From the NCBI GenBank assembly GCA_947631255.1, contig CANRKT010000007.1, positions 1 through 64,000 of the forward strand: a stretch of DNA of 64,000 nucleotides, read 5' to 3'. The notes beneath the pieces are model-generated. The model worked only from the letters and a program-made list of their open reading frames with translations. It was not told the DNA's origin and made no database searches. The DNA is from an uncultured Enterobacteriaceae bacterium. Lineage in GTDB: Bacteria; Pseudomonadota; Gammaproteobacteria; Enterobacterales; Enterobacteriaceae. The position numbers and the translations under genes were made by a program. Positions 46,638 to 56,613 of the stretch are shown piece after piece. Numbering within the stretch: the first letter of the stretch is position 1; every line of letters starts with the position of its first letter.

Positions 46638-47876
46638 ATGACGGAACAACAGAACAACTCCGACACTGCTGCCGAAGAGAGCAAATCAGCGGTAGATGCC
46701 ACATCATCGTCTGAGTCCACGGTAAAAAACAACCGGGCAGGTAGGGTAGGAATTGCTCTCGGGGCTATCGCGATTGCTATTGCTCTGGTGGTAGCCGGCG
46801 GGGTTTATCACTACAGCGGCGCTCATTTTTCTTCACAAACAGCAGCCAATACGACGCTGGCTAATCAATTACAGCTGCTGCAACAGCAGCAAACTGAACA
46901 GCAGAATGAATTTAGTGCACAGTTAGCGAAGCAAACCGCAGCCTTACAACACTCATTAAAGCAACAAGCTATTTTGACTCAGCAACTTGAGGCTGTTCAG
47001 GAAAAAGTTGCCAGTTTTTCTGGTAGCGATGCTAAAGCCTGGCTGCTTGCTCAAGCCGATTTCCTGGTCAAACTGGCGGGTCGTAAGCTCTGGAGCGATC
47101 AGGATGTCACCACCGCCGCTGCACTACTGAAAACAGCAGATGCCAGCCTGAGCGATATGAACGATCCGAGTATCATCCCGGTTCGTCGTGCGCTGACCGA
47201 TGATATTACTAGGCTGGCAAAAATCTCTCAGGTCGATTACGACGGTATTATTCTCAAGCTAAACCAGCTATCTAATAATATAGATAATTTGCGACTGTCG
47301 GATAACTATAACGAGAGTTCTACGATGGATTCAGGTGACACTGAACTCTCAGGCAGCCTGACAGAGTGGCGTCAGAATCTGGTTAAGAGCTGGGACAGCT
47401 TTATGGATAGCTTTATCACCATCCGCCGTCGTGATGAAACAGCTATTCCGCTACTGGCACCTAACCAGGATATCTACTTACGGGAAAATGTCCGTTCCCA
47501 GCTCTTGGTTGCCGCCCAGGCAGTACCTCGTCACCAACAAGAGGTTTATAAACAGGCGCTGGAAACCGTTTCGACCTGGGTTCGTGCCTATTACGATACT
47601 GATGATGCATCGACCAAGACCTTCCTTGATGAGCTGGATAATTTAATCGATCAGAATATCAATATGGATGTCCCTGAAGCGCTGCAAAGTCAGGCATTGC
47701 TAGAAAAATTAGTCCAAACCCGGATTCGTAGCTTATTTGCCCAATCCACCGCCGCGTCAGCAGATGAAGCGCCTCAGTCTGCTGCCACAGCGACAACATT
47801 GGAGCCTGACGCTAAACCTGAAACCGCTGCAGAGGCAAAACCAGAATCTGCGCCAGCAACAAGTAATGGAGAATAA
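46638..47876 (+). CDS. hemX: HemX, uroporphyrin-III C-methyltransferase-like protein
   Basis: HemX is an inner-membrane protein of the hemCDXY operon with no proven methyltransferase activity. The 412 residues have an acidic, Ser/Thr-rich cytoplasmic start, a membrane helix ([21 protein letters not shown]), a Gln-rich coiled-coil stretch and a periplasmic domain with [23 protein letters not shown]; the tail is Ala/Glu/Pro-rich. Confidence 0.92.
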   Translation: MTEQQNNSDTAAEESKSAVDATSSSESTVKNNRAGRVGIALGAIAIAIALVVAGGVYHYSGAHFSSQTAANTTLANQLQLLQQQQTEQQNEFSAQLAKQTAALQHSLKQQAILTQQLEAVQEKVASFSGSDAKAWLLAQADFLVKLAGRKLWSDQDVTTAAALLKTADASLSDMNDPSIIPVRRALTDDITRLAKISQVDYDGIILKLNQLSNNIDNLRLSDNYNESSTMDSGDTELSGSLTEWRQNLVKSWDSFMDSFITIRRRDETAIPLLAPNQDIYLRENVRSQLLVAAQAVPRHQQEVYKQALETVSTWVRAYYDTDDASTKTFLDELDNLIDQNINMDVPEALQSQALLEKLVQTRIRSLFAQSTAASADEAPQSAATATTLEPDAKPETAAEAKPESAPATSNGE

Positions 47877-47878
47877 TA

Positions 47879-49078
47879 ATGATTAAGGTCTTGTTATTAT
47901 TCCTGGTACTGATTGCCGGAGTTATCCTCGGCCCCATGCTGGCAGGTCATCAGGGCTATGTTCTGATCCGAACAGATAACTATGATATCAACACCAGTGT
48001 TACTGGACTGGCGATTATCTATATTCTGTCGGTTATCGTGCTGTTTGTGATTGCCTCGATACTACGACGCATCTTCCGTACCGGATCGCATACTCGCGGC
48101 TGGTTTCTCGGACGCAAGCGTCGTCACGCCAGCAAACAGACTAAAGCTGCACTACTAAAATTGGCTGAGGGTGATCACCTTCAGGTTGAAAAACTAATGA
48201 GCCGTCATGCTGATCATGCTGAACAGCCGATGATCAACTACCTGATGGCCGCCGAAGCAGCGCAACAACGCGGAGATGAAATACGTGCTAATCAGCATCT
48301 AGAACGTGCCGCAGAGCTCGCAGAAAGTGATGACCAGCTACCTGTTGAAATCACCCGAGTCCGTTTACAGCTGGCGCGTAATGAAAATCATGCTGCACGC
48401 CACGGTGTCGACAAGCTGCTAGAGATAGCCCCACGCCACCCTGAAGTACTGCGTCTGGCAGAACAAGCCTATCTGCGCACGAGTGCCTGGAGCTCTTTGC
48501 TGGAAATTTTGCCCGCAATGGAGAAAGTAAAAATTGCCGATGAAACCCATATAACCGCACTCCAGCAGCAAGCCTGGATTGGCTTAATGGGTCAAGCGAT
48601 GGCAGAACAGGGTAATGATGGCCTGAAAGCCTGGTGGCACAACCAGAGCCGTAAAACTCGTCAGCAAACGGCACTACAAGTGGCAATGGCTGAACATCTG
48701 ATTGAATGTGATGACAGTGACGCCGCACAAAATATTGTCCTCGAAGGGCTTAAGCGTCAGTATGACGATAGTCTGGTAATGCTGATGCCTCGCCTCAAAT
48801 CAGGCGAACCTGAAAAGTTGGAAAAAATACTGCGCCAGCTGTTAAAAACACACAGTGATAAACCGTTGATTCATAGCACACTCGGCCAGTTATTAATGCA
48901 ACATGGTGAATGGCAGCAAGCCGCTGATGCTTTCCGTGAAGCACTGAAGCAACGTCCTGATGCCTTCGATTACGCCTGGCTTGCTGACTCACTGGATAGG
49001 TTACGCCAGCCCGAAGAAGCGGCATTAATGCGGAGAGAAGGGTTACTTCTGACGCTGAAAAACAATCCAGGAGCCTGA
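47879..49078 (+). CDS. hemY: HemY, TPR-containing protoheme biosynthesis protein
   Basis: HemY is an inner-membrane protein with two N-terminal membrane helices and a cytoplasmic TPR domain. In E. coli it is linked to late haem synthesis, but it is not the oxidase HemG. The 399 residues start IKVLLLFLVLIAGVILGPML and contain TPR-like helical pairs ending LGQLLMQHGEWQQAADAFREALKQRPD. The ATG lies two bases after the hemX stop. Confidence 0.94.
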   Translation: MIKVLLLFLVLIAGVILGPMLAGHQGYVLIRTDNYDINTSVTGLAIIYILSVIVLFVIASILRRIFRTGSHTRGWFLGRKRRHASKQTKAALLKLAEGDHLQVEKLMSRHADHAEQPMINYLMAAEAAQQRGDEIRANQHLERAAELAESDDQLPVEITRVRLQLARNENHAARHGVDKLLEIAPRHPEVLRLAEQAYLRTSAWSSLLEILPAMEKVKIADETHITALQQQAWIGLMGQAMAEQGNDGLKAWWHNQSRKTRQQTALQVAMAEHLIECDDSDAAQNIVLEGLKRQYDDSLVMLMPRLKSGEPEKLEKILRQLLKTHSDKPLIHSTLGQLLMQHGEWQQAADAFREALKQRPDAFDYAWLADSLDRLRQPEEAALMRREGLLLTLKNNPGA

Positions 49079-49092
49079 TCCAGGCACTCTCT

Positions 49093-49123
49093 AAAAGGCG
49101 ACAATTTGTCGCCTTTTCTTTTT
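49093..49123 (+). terminator. Terminator of the hemCDXY operon
   Basis: AAAAGGCGACA (49093-49103) and TGTCGCCTTTT (49107-49117) form a perfect 11-base stem followed by CTTTTT. Confidence 0.9.
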
Positions 49124-49271
49124 CTGAGCGTTTTGGATAAGTTTTAACGTCTTAAATACTCACCGATATCATTCAGAAGATGCGCACTGAGGTTATCCCC
49201 CCTGTAGCGGCAATTATTTACCCTTGTGCATCATGAATCGACATCGAGTATCCCTGTCCTGAAGACGCACC

Positions 49272-49479
49272 AAAAAAAACGCCTGCCCAAAGGGGCAGGC
49301 GCTAAAACAGGTCAATTTGACAACTGATCGATGCTTCACTCAACGTTGTGCCCATGGTGTTGGATGAGACCCTTGAGGGCGACATCTACGGGTGGACAAT
49401 AAGCATCATAATTTTGGCTCTGCGTCATTCCTGGATTTATGAGGCCGAAGCGAACATAAGAAGTGGAATGAGCATCTAC
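49272..49479 (-). ncRNA. glmZ: Small RNA GlmZ
   Basis: On the minus strand the gene begins GTAGATGCTCATTCCA (49479 downwards), the 5' end of GlmZ, and later shows the conserved stretches CATAAA, CAGGAATGACGCAGAGCC, CACCATGG and ACAACGTTGAGTGAAGCA, then GACCTGTTTT. A perfect CGCCTGCCC/GGGCAGGCG hairpin (49280-49301) with eight T ends it, giving about 208 nt, against 207 in E. coli. GlmZ base-pairs with glmS mRNA to raise glucosamine-6-phosphate synthase and is cleaved by RNase E with RapZ. It lies after hemY, as in E. coli, but aslA/aslB are missing. Confidence 0.93.
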
Positions 49480-49490
49480 GTTCCTATTAT

Positions 49491-49506
49491 TGCACAATAC
49501 GTGCCA
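49491..49506 (-). promoter_or_regulatory. Sigma-54 promoter of glmZ
   Basis: The minus strand reads TGGCACGTATTGTGCA: GG and GC are separated by exactly ten bases, the sigma-54 signature, and the GC lies about 13 bases before the GlmZ 5' end. Confidence 0.85.
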
Positions 49507-49546
49507 GAATTTTGGTTTGTTTGTTAATCATCGATAATCAATTATT

Positions 49547-49559
49547 GATCAATATGTTA
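49547..49559 (-). promoter_or_regulatory. Possible IHF site between GlrR sites and glmZ promoter
   Basis: GATCAATATGTTA fits WATCAA-N4-TTR except the first base, within an AT-rich stretch between the sigma-54 promoter and the upstream activator sites. IHF bending is the usual arrangement at such promoters. Confidence 0.5.
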
Positions 49560-49614
49560 AATAAGACCTGAGATTTCATATTTTGGCCTCCCCTCCTTCT
49601 GAATAACCAGCACC

Positions 49615-49729
49615 TGTCGCCTTATAGAGACATCAATTACGGGATGCTGTAAAAAGCTATTACTATCAACAGATTAAAAGTCTCCATATGACGACAGTCT
49701 GCACTCTCATTTGTCTCATGCTGACGACA
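49615..49729 (-). promoter_or_regulatory. Three GlrR activator sites for glmZ
   Basis: The GlrR (QseF) site is TGTC-N10-GACA. Two perfect sites occur at 49615-49632 and 49712-49729, and a third with AGTC in one arm at 49679-49696. They lie about 140-240 bases upstream of the GlmZ start, as expected for enhancer sites of a sigma-54 activator. The binding by GlrR is inferred from known enterobacterial glmY/glmZ promoters. Confidence 0.8.
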
Positions 49730-49848
49730 GGGGCAAACAATACGAATAATGCTTGCAGTATCAGTGATCTGATCCAGTCGACAATAATATAACCACAAAT
49801 AATTGAAGGAAGAATAATGAGAGGATTTAGCATAGGGAATTAAATGCA

Positions 49849-49872
49849 AAAACCCCGCCGAAGCGGGGTTTT
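49849..49872 (-). terminator. Terminator of the tRNA operon
   Basis: AAAACCCCGC (49849-49858) and GCGGGGTTTT (49863-49872) form a perfect 10-base stem with a CGAA loop directly after the last tRNA-Pro. Confidence 0.88.
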
Positions 49873-49879
49873 CTAAATG

Positions 49880-49956
49880 TGGTCGGCGAGAGAGGATTCG
49901 AACCTCCGACCCACTGGTCCCAAACCAGTTGCGCTACCAAGCTGCGCTACTCGCCG
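49880..49956 (-). tRNA. proM: tRNA-Pro (UGG), second copy
   Basis: A 77-base cloverleaf with encoded CCA; the anticodon loop reads TTTGGGA, anticodon TGG. It is identical to the tRNA-Pro at 50026-50102 and is separated from it by a terminator-like hairpin. E. coli has one proM here. Confidence 0.96.
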
Positions 49957-49995
49957 ACATACTGCTTTTACTGCAAATGCTTTGTTTCAAAAGCG

Positions 49996-50017
49996 AAGCC
50001 TCGCCTAAGCGAGGCTT
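49996..50017 (-). terminator. Hairpin between the two tRNA-Pro genes
   Basis: AAGCCTCGC (49996-50004) pairs with GCGAGGCTT (50009-50017) around CTAA. Only a short T-run follows a few bases later on the minus strand, so some transcripts may continue into the second tRNA-Pro. It may be the terminator of the ancestral operon. Confidence 0.7.
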
Positions 50018-50025
50018 TCTGAAAG

Positions 50026-50102
50026 TGGTCGGCGAGAGAGGATTCGAACCTCCGACCCACTGGTCCCAAACCAGTTGCGCTACCAAGCTGCGCTACTCGC
50101 CG
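50026..50102 (-). tRNA. proM: tRNA-Pro (UGG), first copy
   Basis: A 77-base tRNA with encoded CCA and anticodon TGG. It follows tRNA-Leu in the order argX-hisR-leuT-proM known from E. coli. Confidence 0.97.
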
Positions 50103-50136
50103 ATGTGCTGCTTTTCCCTGCTATTTAACTTAGGAG

Positions 50137-50223
50137 TGGTGCGAAGAGAGGGACTTGAACCCTCACGTCCGTTAGAACACTAACACCTGAAGCTAGCGCG
50201 TCTACCAATTCCGCCACCTTCGC
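50137..50223 (-). tRNA. leuT: tRNA-Leu (CAG)
   Basis: An 87-base class II tRNA with a long variable arm and encoded CCA. The anticodon loop contains CAG (minus strand CTTCAGGTG). Confidence 0.97.
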
Positions 50224-50239
50224 AATACTTCTAAATTAA

Positions 50240-50316
50240 TGGGGTGGCTAATGGGGCTCGAACCCACGACAACTGGAATCACAATCCAGGGCTCTACCAA
50301 CTGAGCTATAGCCACC
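50240..50316 (-). tRNA. hisR: tRNA-His (GUG)
   Basis: A 77-base tRNA with encoded CCA and anticodon GTG (minus strand GATTGTGATT). The extra 5' G typical of tRNA-His is encoded. Confidence 0.97.
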
Positions 50317-50371
50317 ACTGTAAACCTTTCACGCGGTATAAATACCACCGCAGCTCTAGCACCCTAAATAA

Positions 50372-50448
<77 letters not shown>

Positions 50449-50469
50449 ATAGCGCCGTTGCGGGGTCGG

Positions 50470-50498
50470 ATAATACGGACTTCGCACCCAGCTGTCTA
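50470..50498 (-). promoter_or_regulatory. Promoter of the argX-hisR-leuT-proM operon
   Basis: On the minus strand -35 TAGACA (50493-50498) and -10 TATTAT (50470-50475) are 17 bases apart and are followed by a GC-rich region (CCGACCCCGC), the type of start region that makes tRNA promoters stringently controlled. Confidence 0.78.
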
Positions 50499-50551
50499 GT
50501 GATAATTTAAAAGAAAATGCGCGTTTGGTTATGCTTTGCTCACCCAACAGC

Positions 50552-51937
50552 TCATTCGCCTATTTTTTCACCGAAATGACGTGTTTTACGGGTGATCAGC
50601 TGATAGACAAAACTCACTGTGGCTAAAAATACCGCACCGACCACCAGTGACAAACGCGTTGCGTCATTCAACCCCATACCGACTAATACACAAACCAGGA
50701 AGGCCATCGTCAAATAGTTGACCCAGGGGAATAAAATGGAGCGGAAGGGATGGGTTTTCAGGGCCTCACTGTGTTCACGACGAAAACGCAGCTGACTGAT
50801 TAAAATAACAAACCACGGCACCATACCAGGCAGCACGCTCGCACTATAGACATAAACGAAGACGCGTTGCGGATTAGGGATAAGATAGTTCAGACAAGAA
50901 CCCACTAATAAAATCACAATCGACACCAGAATACCGCTGACAGGTACACCATTACGTGACACCTTCGCCATCAAAGCAGGTAGCTGACGGTTTTTGGCCA
51001 GGGCATATAACATACGGCCGCAGCTATACATACCACTGTTACAGCCCGACAACGCCGCGGTTAACACCACAAAGTTAATTATCCCAGCCGCAGCGGTAAT
51101 GCCAATTTTCGCGAAGGTAAGGACAAAGGGACTACCATCACTGTCCATTTGGTTCCACGGGAAGATAGTCACAATCACAAAAATGGCCCCGACATAAAAA
51201 ATCAGGATACGCCACAGTACTTTGCCTACTGCGCTACGGAGCGTTACCTGAGGGTTTTTCGCTTCGCCCGCGGTCATGCCTATCAGCTCAACACCCTGAT
51301 AGGACGCCACAACAATACAAAGCGCCATCAAAAAGCCTTTCCAACCCCCGGCGAAAAATCCGCCATGCTCCGTCAGGTTACCAAACCCTGTCGGCTGTCC
51401 GTGATGACCAAAACCGAAGAAAATGATGCCCAGACCTACTACTATCATGACAATAATAGTGGTCACTTTAATCATCGCAAACCAGAACTCTATTTCACCA
51501 TACAGGCGTACCGCAGCGAGATTCGCCAGCGCCACCAGCCCGACGGCTATCAGAGCGGGTATCCATTGGGGTAACTCCGGGAACCAGAACTGCACATAGA
51601 CCCCAATGGCGGTTATCTCTGAAATACCCACAGCCATCCACATAAACCAATAGGACCAGGCAGTGAGATAACCAAAAAAGGGGTTCATATAGCGGTGGGC
51701 ATAGACGGCGAATGAACCGGTTACCGGCTCAAGAAACAGCATCTCTCCCATCGATCGCATAATAAAAAAGACAAACAGGCCGGCGATAATATAAGCCAGT
51801 AATACCGAGGGACCTGCCCACTGTAATGTACTGGCTGAACCCATAAACAGCCCCACCCCAATAGTGCCACCTAATGCAATCAGCTCGATGTGCCTGGCTT
51901 CGAGCCCTCTTTGCAATTCGGCTTTTTTTTCTGCCAT
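50552..51937 (-). CDS. yifK: APC-family amino acid permease YifK (ThrP)
   Basis: YifK is a 12-helix amino acid permease of the APC superfamily; in E. coli it carries threonine and serine. The 461 residues match E. coli. The [25 protein letters not shown] segment with the GxG loop in helix 1 and the E-rich [11 protein letters not shown] stretch are typical of proline/aromatic-type permeases. It lies between the tRNA operon and the end of the wec operon. Confidence 0.94.
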   Translation of the reverse strand: MAEKKAELQRGLEARHIELIALGGTIGVGLFMGSASTLQWAGPSVLLAYIIAGLFVFFIMRSMGEMLFLEPVTGSFAVYAHRYMNPFFGYLTAWSYWFMWMAVGISEITAIGVYVQFWFPELPQWIPALIAVGLVALANLAAVRLYGEIEFWFAMIKVTTIIVMIVVGLGIIFFGFGHHGQPTGFGNLTEHGGFFAGGWKGFLMALCIVVASYQGVELIGMTAGEAKNPQVTLRSAVGKVLWRILIFYVGAIFVIVTIFPWNQMDSDGSPFVLTFAKIGITAAAGIINFVVLTAALSGCNSGMYSCGRMLYALAKNRQLPALMAKVSRNGVPVSGILVSIVILLVGSCLNYLIPNPQRVFVYVYSASVLPGMVPWFVILISQLRFRREHSEALKTHPFRSILFPWVNYLTMAFLVCVLVGMGLNDATRLSLVVGAVFLATVSFVYQLITRKTRHFGEKIGE

Positions 51938-52135
51938 AAATCCTCTGTGTTGGTGTTGTATCCCGGTGACTACCGGGTGTTGTTATATTTTGAATATCTT
52001 GACAGGGAAGCTTAAAAAACCACCAGAAAGGTCAAAACAAGCCGGCAATAGTTTCTTATTTTTTAATAAATTACAAATAATCGCTTTGCCAGTGATGAAA
52101 AATGAAAATAAATATTCAGCGGGATCCCATACGCA

Positions 52136-52159
52136 AAAACGCGCCAATTGGCGCGTTTT
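52136..52159 (-). terminator. Terminator of the wec operon
   Basis: AAAACGCGCC (52136-52145) and GGCGCGTTTT (52150-52159) form a perfect 10-base stem around AATT, 20 bases after the wecG stop, with T-runs on both strands. Confidence 0.9.
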
Positions 52160-52179
52160 ATTGTTCCCCATAATGGGTA

Positions 52180-52920
52180 TCAGAGCTTACCGCTGTAATG
52201 CCATCCCAGATAGCGTAATAACTTGAACTGACGTTTAATCCGGCTGGGCTGAGATAACAGACGGTATAACCACTCCAGCCCCAAATTTTGCCAGACCTTA
52301 GGTGCACGTTTAACATGTCCCGTGAATACGTCATAAGTGCCGCCAACCCCCATATACAAGGCATGGGGCTGTACCTCGCGACACTCACGCATAAAGACTT
52401 CCTGGCGTGGCGACCCCATAGCAACCGTCACTATCACCGCCCCACTGTCACGAATACGTTCAAACAGGTTTAGGCGTTGTTCTTCACTGAAGTAACCGTC
52501 TTGACTACCCACAATATTCACCTGCCAGAGCCGACGTAGTTTATCTTCCGTTTGTGCGAGAATTTCTGCCTTTCCTCCCACCAGAAATACCGGTGTCCCT
52601 TCAGCACCAGCCCGTTGCATTAGCGCTTCCCAGAGATCAGCTCCCGCAACACGACTGACGTCAGCGCCAGGATATTTTTTACGAATAGAACGCACGACGC
52701 TTATTCCGTCGGCATATTTATATTCAGCAGCAGCAATCAACTCACCCATTTCAGGCGTGCTCTCTGCGGTGAGAATTTTTTCAGCATTGATTGCCACAAG
52801 CGTGCCAGACCGCAGCTGGTTATCAGCATAGAGATAGTCCAGTGCGTGCTGCATATTGCGCCAGCCCAGCAAATTAAGCCCACGAATACTGTATTTTGGC
52901 GCATCAGTCAGGTTGTTCAT
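52180..52920 (-). CDS. wecG: UDP-ManNAcA transferase (lipid II of ECA)
   Basis: WecG adds N-acetylmannosaminuronic acid to lipid I of enterobacterial common antigen (ECA). The 246-residue protein belongs to the WecG/TagA/CpsF family with [12 protein letters not shown] near the N-terminus, the acidic KYADGISVV motif and VGGKAEIL / VAMGSPRQE. The ATG at 52920 follows AAGGA and gives [15 protein letters not shown], as in E. coli; it overlaps the wzyE 3' end by 17 bases. Confidence 0.95.
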   Translation of the reverse strand: MNNLTDAPKYSIRGLNLLGWRNMQHALDYLYADNQLRSGTLVAINAEKILTAESTPEMGELIAAAEYKYADGISVVRSIRKKYPGADVSRVAGADLWEALMQRAGAEGTPVFLVGGKAEILAQTEDKLRRLWQVNIVGSQDGYFSEEQRLNLFERIRDSGAVIVTVAMGSPRQEVFMRECREVQPHALYMGVGGTYDVFTGHVKRAPKVWQNLGLEWLYRLLSQPSRIKRQFKLLRYLGWHYSGKL

Positions 52921-54286
52921 ATTTATCCTTATCACGCGTTTTGATTCTCGCGAACCCTCCCGCTGTCCGGCGATGATAAATCAGCCCCGCCGAACTCAAT
53001 AACCAGTAAAGTAGTTTTACCATCAGTAAACAGAGGCCAAATATCACACTGAAAAACACTACACGCGAAACAAATGAATCCAGCCCCTCACGCGCCAGCA
53101 CTATCATATTAAAAATAGCACCAAAGCAGAATGCATAGATCACCGCCGCTTGATAGCGATTAGTATCCTGATTCGCTCTCTCATACAGCCAGTCAAACCA
53201 CTTGATAATCCAACCGACCACTATTGCGCCTAACGGAATAAAAGCAATCCCACCCATCACGACCAGGGAGCCTATCAGCGTCGGTGAAATCGCCAGACCG
53301 GAATGATTGTTCAGCACTTCCCAGGTAAAATAATTGGCCGAATTTAATACTGCATTCGGTCGGTCGGGCCACATCCAGCCCGGAATAAAGACATAGAAAT
53401 CGCGCACAATGGGGGCCAGGCCCTGGAAGGCGATTTTGTCGTAGTTTTGAAACAGTAGCGCTAAATTTTCCCAGGGTGAGAACGTATCGCGCGTCAGATA
53501 TAAAAAGGTATAAAACGCTTCATCACCACTGACATTCAGACCGTAGCGTTTCAACGCTAGCCAGAACATCCCCACAATGGCAAATACCCCTGCCGCCACC
53601 AGCATCCACAGAGAGATCCAGCCGCGAATCATGCCGATAAATAAGAAAATAGCGAAAGCGATAATAATATTGGCGCGCGTACCACCGACAATCATATAAG
53701 TCAGCAAACCAAAGGCGACAGTACTGACCAGAAAGAACAACCAGGCTCGCCCATCTTGCTTCAGGAAATAGACCACCAGCATGGCGGGAATAAAGAAGTA
53801 GAAGAAGCGTTTAAGGGCTACACCTGAGACCTGACTTGAAAATATTTGGCTGTATGAGTTGAGCTTAAACAGCAAGAAGCCATTATTCATGAAAAAGACG
53901 GAGGCACTGATCAGAGCCACCGCTGCCAGCAACACCCACAGTAAATGGGTCTCTACTCGGCTCATGGTAAATAGCGGCCGCTGACTCAAGGTATCCCGCT
54001 TTCTGGTTAATCGCGTTTTATAGGCAACGTAGTAGATGCTATAGAAACACGCCGCCGCTAATTGTGCCTGTAAGAGTACTTCCGCCGGAACCACCTCGAC
54101 GCCAAAACGAAAAGCCAGTACGCAGGTAAACGGAAAGCCAAAGAAAAAAGTGAGCAGATACAGAAACGAGAAAAAAACATTAAAGTTAAATCGTACCCGG
54201 CGGAATTCCTGGTAGGTCAGCAAGCCGATAAACACCACACTGATCAGCCAGACGACAAACAACCCACTGAATTGCAGTAAGCTCAT
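52904..54286 (-). CDS. wzyE: ECA polymerase WzyE
   Basis: WzyE polymerises the ECA trisaccharide in the periplasmic leaflet. The 460-residue protein has about eleven hydrophobic segments and large loops, including the conserved [18 protein letters not shown] and GGTRANI regions. It is about 10 residues longer than E. coli WzyE, in the C-terminal tail. It overlaps wecF by four bases. Confidence 0.94.
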   Translation of the reverse strand: MSLLQFSGLFVVWLISVVFIGLLTYQEFRRVRFNFNVFFSFLYLLTFFFGFPFTCVLAFRFGVEVVPAEVLLQAQLAAACFYSIYYVAYKTRLTRKRDTLSQRPLFTMSRVETHLLWVLLAAVALISASVFFMNNGFLLFKLNSYSQIFSSQVSGVALKRFFYFFIPAMLVVYFLKQDGRAWLFFLVSTVAFGLLTYMIVGGTRANIIIAFAIFLFIGMIRGWISLWMLVAAGVFAIVGMFWLALKRYGLNVSGDEAFYTFLYLTRDTFSPWENLALLFQNYDKIAFQGLAPIVRDFYVFIPGWMWPDRPNAVLNSANYFTWEVLNNHSGLAISPTLIGSLVVMGGIAFIPLGAIVVGWIIKWFDWLYERANQDTNRYQAAVIYAFCFGAIFNMIVLAREGLDSFVSRVVFFSVIFGLCLLMVKLLYWLLSSAGLIYHRRTAGGFARIKTRDKDKYEQPD

Positions 54287-55365
54287 ACGTCCTCTCCTGC
54301 TGAAAGCGCAAGCGCTTTACGCCAACCATCCACATAACCGGGGTTGAAAAAGGTGATATGCTGTTTATCCACTGAACCTAATGCTTGCCGGGCTGCACGT
54401 ACAACAGATTCGTCCAAGGGGTCATCGGCAAATAAGAACGGGATCATCTGTTCCTGCAAATCCTGCCAGAACGGATTTTTACGACTCAGGACACAAGGAA
54501 TACCCGCCTGAATCAGTAAGCAAAGCGTGCCAATCCCCTGCTGACGTTCAAAAATAAAATATCCCAGATCACATTGCTGCAATAGGGCGAGATAAGCAGA
54601 GAATTCCATATTCTCGGTTAACAGCTGGATATGTTCCGGGCTGAATAACTGCTCAGCAACCTGGCGAACTTCGGCAATATAAGCGTCGTTATTATTCGGA
54701 TAACCCATCGGAATGACGACTCGTACGGTATCGCCAAATTTGGTCGCAATGGCTCGTAAAGCTTCAATATGCTGATTACTCCTGTCACCGGAGTTACCTA
54801 TCAACAATGTCAGCTTTTTATGTGGTGGATGGTTGCTGGCTGCCAGACTGTTCAGCGTCGGATCCATTCGGGTCGGAAAATAGAGCAGTTCGCCAGGTAC
54901 CCATGGGTTACGCTGATGAAAATAACTCAAGTCTCCCCGGGTTGCGAACACCTGTCCGACGCGCTTCTGTGCTCTTCTGCGCAGTAAGTAGAACAACCGA
55001 AATTTCCACGCGCGTGAGGCTTCATATAAATCCGCGCCCCAGATATGCCAGTTCACCTGATTAGGCTTGAGCCCACCTGTGAGTAATGCCAGCCATAAGC
55101 GTGCATTAAACTGACCATGGAAAAAAAATCGCTGAGCCCTGTGGGTGCGTGCTTTTTCGAGCACCGCTGCCGTCATCGCCTGTTTTGAGGGATACAGCAT
55201 AATGGTAAGTTCTGGGAAAGCAGACACCAATGTCTGATCCTGGGAGACCACCCAAAATTCCCGGGTGTGCGGACTGATAGTGACGAGAACGTCATTAAAA
55301 AAACGCATTACCGTCTGATTATGATGCGGGAGATCTGCTCCCAAAACGTGAATCAGTGTTGTCAT
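54283..55365 (-). CDS. wecF: Fuc4NAc transferase (lipid III of ECA)
   Basis: WecF transfers 4-acetamido-4,6-dideoxy-galactose to lipid II, completing the ECA repeat. The 360-residue protein (family length 359) starts [26 protein letters not shown] and belongs to glycosyltransferase family 56. It overlaps wzxE by ATGA and wzyE by four bases, so the three genes are translationally coupled. Confidence 0.95.
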   Translation of the reverse strand: MTTLIHVLGADLPHHNQTVMRFFNDVLVTISPHTREFWVVSQDQTLVSAFPELTIMLYPSKQAMTAAVLEKARTHRAQRFFFHGQFNARLWLALLTGGLKPNQVNWHIWGADLYEASRAWKFRLFYLLRRRAQKRVGQVFATRGDLSYFHQRNPWVPGELLYFPTRMDPTLNSLAASNHPPHKKLTLLIGNSGDRSNQHIEALRAIATKFGDTVRVVIPMGYPNNNDAYIAEVRQVAEQLFSPEHIQLLTENMEFSAYLALLQQCDLGYFIFERQQGIGTLCLLIQAGIPCVLSRKNPFWQDLQEQMIPFLFADDPLDESVVRAARQALGSVDKQHITFFNPGYVDGWRKALALSAGEDV

Positions 55366-56612
55366 TCTCGCCTACGATAAACAAAGAAAATGCCACAGCA
55401 GAGCATGAAATAGACGATATACGTTGCCATATATGCCTGAGCTGCGCCGGTTGCTCCATGGGCTGGGATCAACCAATGAGAAAAACCGGTTAATAAAATA
55501 AACTGGCTGACTTCTGCCAGAATATAAAAACGCAGTGCCGCTTTAGCGATAATCAAATAACCAAAAACATACGATCCGACTTTTAATACATCACCCACCA
55601 GCTGCCAGGCAAATAAGTCACGCATCGCAATAAACTGACTGGAGAACAGTAACCAAATAGCAAAATCACGTAACAGCCAGACCAGGAGGCTGGCACAAGC
55701 TACTGCCGGCAGAACAAACTTAAGCGCCCGCGTCACTTCCTTGATCAGCTGCTGTTTTTCCTTCAAGCGCGCCAGTGTCGGTAACAGCCAGACGCTGAAT
55801 GAAGCCGTGATAAACTGAAGATAAGCATCAGAGATACTGCTAACACCTTGCCAGATTCCAACCTCATCCCAGCTGTAATATTTTGCCAGTAGGTTTCGCA
55901 TCATCACATAGGCAACGGGTAAGGTAACCGCAGTTATCAAGGCCATTAAGGTAAACTTAGCTAAGTGACTGGCCAGTACGCTATCCCAGCGTGGCCGCAG
56001 ATAATACAGGGGGAAATAACCCCGTTTAATCAGAACGACCACCGCAGGTATCATTATCAGTGCCGGAACCAGTGCCAGTCCGAATAATGCCCCTGAATAT
56101 CCCCCCAATCGATAACACAGATAGTAAGCCACGACCCCAATTGCGCTACCCGCAATCAATGCCAGAGCATTCCCAGCCGCATCACGAAACCCTTTGATAA
56201 TCGCCAGTGACAAGTTTGCCCAGGCGATACCCATTTGGACCAGCGCGACTAAACGCACCAGTCCCTGGTAATCCGCGCTATCAAATAACGCTTCACTGAC
56301 CGGTCGGGCTGCCACGACAAAAATAATCGCCAGTAACGATGAAAAGCCCAGCACCATCGCTGATGAAGTTCCGACAACACGTTCAAGCTGTTGTGGGTCG
56401 TCATGATGCTGAGCAATGTATTTAGTTACACCGTTAAAAATGCCTGCTCCCGCCAGTACGCCCAGTACCGTAACCAGTTGGCGAAAGTTTCCTGCCAGCC
56501 CGACGCCAGAAGGTCCGAAAGAGACCGCCAGCATCTTAATAATAATCAGTCCCGCACCAATCTTGACCAGTGTCGAAGCCGCGGTCCATACCGACGCTTT
56601 AGCCAGAGACAT
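55362..56612 (-). CDS. wzxE: ECA lipid III flippase WzxE
   Basis: WzxE flips lipid III across the inner membrane. The 416-residue protein has about twelve hydrophobic segments of the MOP/Wzx class and the conserved N-terminal [22 protein letters not shown]. It begins one base after wecE. Its length equals E. coli WzxE. Confidence 0.95.
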   Translation of the reverse strand: MSLAKASVWTAASTLVKIGAGLIIIKMLAVSFGPSGVGLAGNFRQLVTVLGVLAGAGIFNGVTKYIAQHHDDPQQLERVVGTSSAMVLGFSSLLAIIFVVAARPVSEALFDSADYQGLVRLVALVQMGIAWANLSLAIIKGFRDAAGNALALIAGSAIGVVAYYLCYRLGGYSGALFGLALVPALIMIPAVVVLIKRGYFPLYYLRPRWDSVLASHLAKFTLMALITAVTLPVAYVMMRNLLAKYYSWDEVGIWQGVSSISDAYLQFITASFSVWLLPTLARLKEKQQLIKEVTRALKFVLPAVACASLLVWLLRDFAIWLLFSSQFIAMRDLFAWQLVGDVLKVGSYVFGYLIIAKAALRFYILAEVSQFILLTGFSHWLIPAHGATGAAQAYMATYIVYFMLCCGIFFVYRRRE

Positions 56613-56613
56613 A

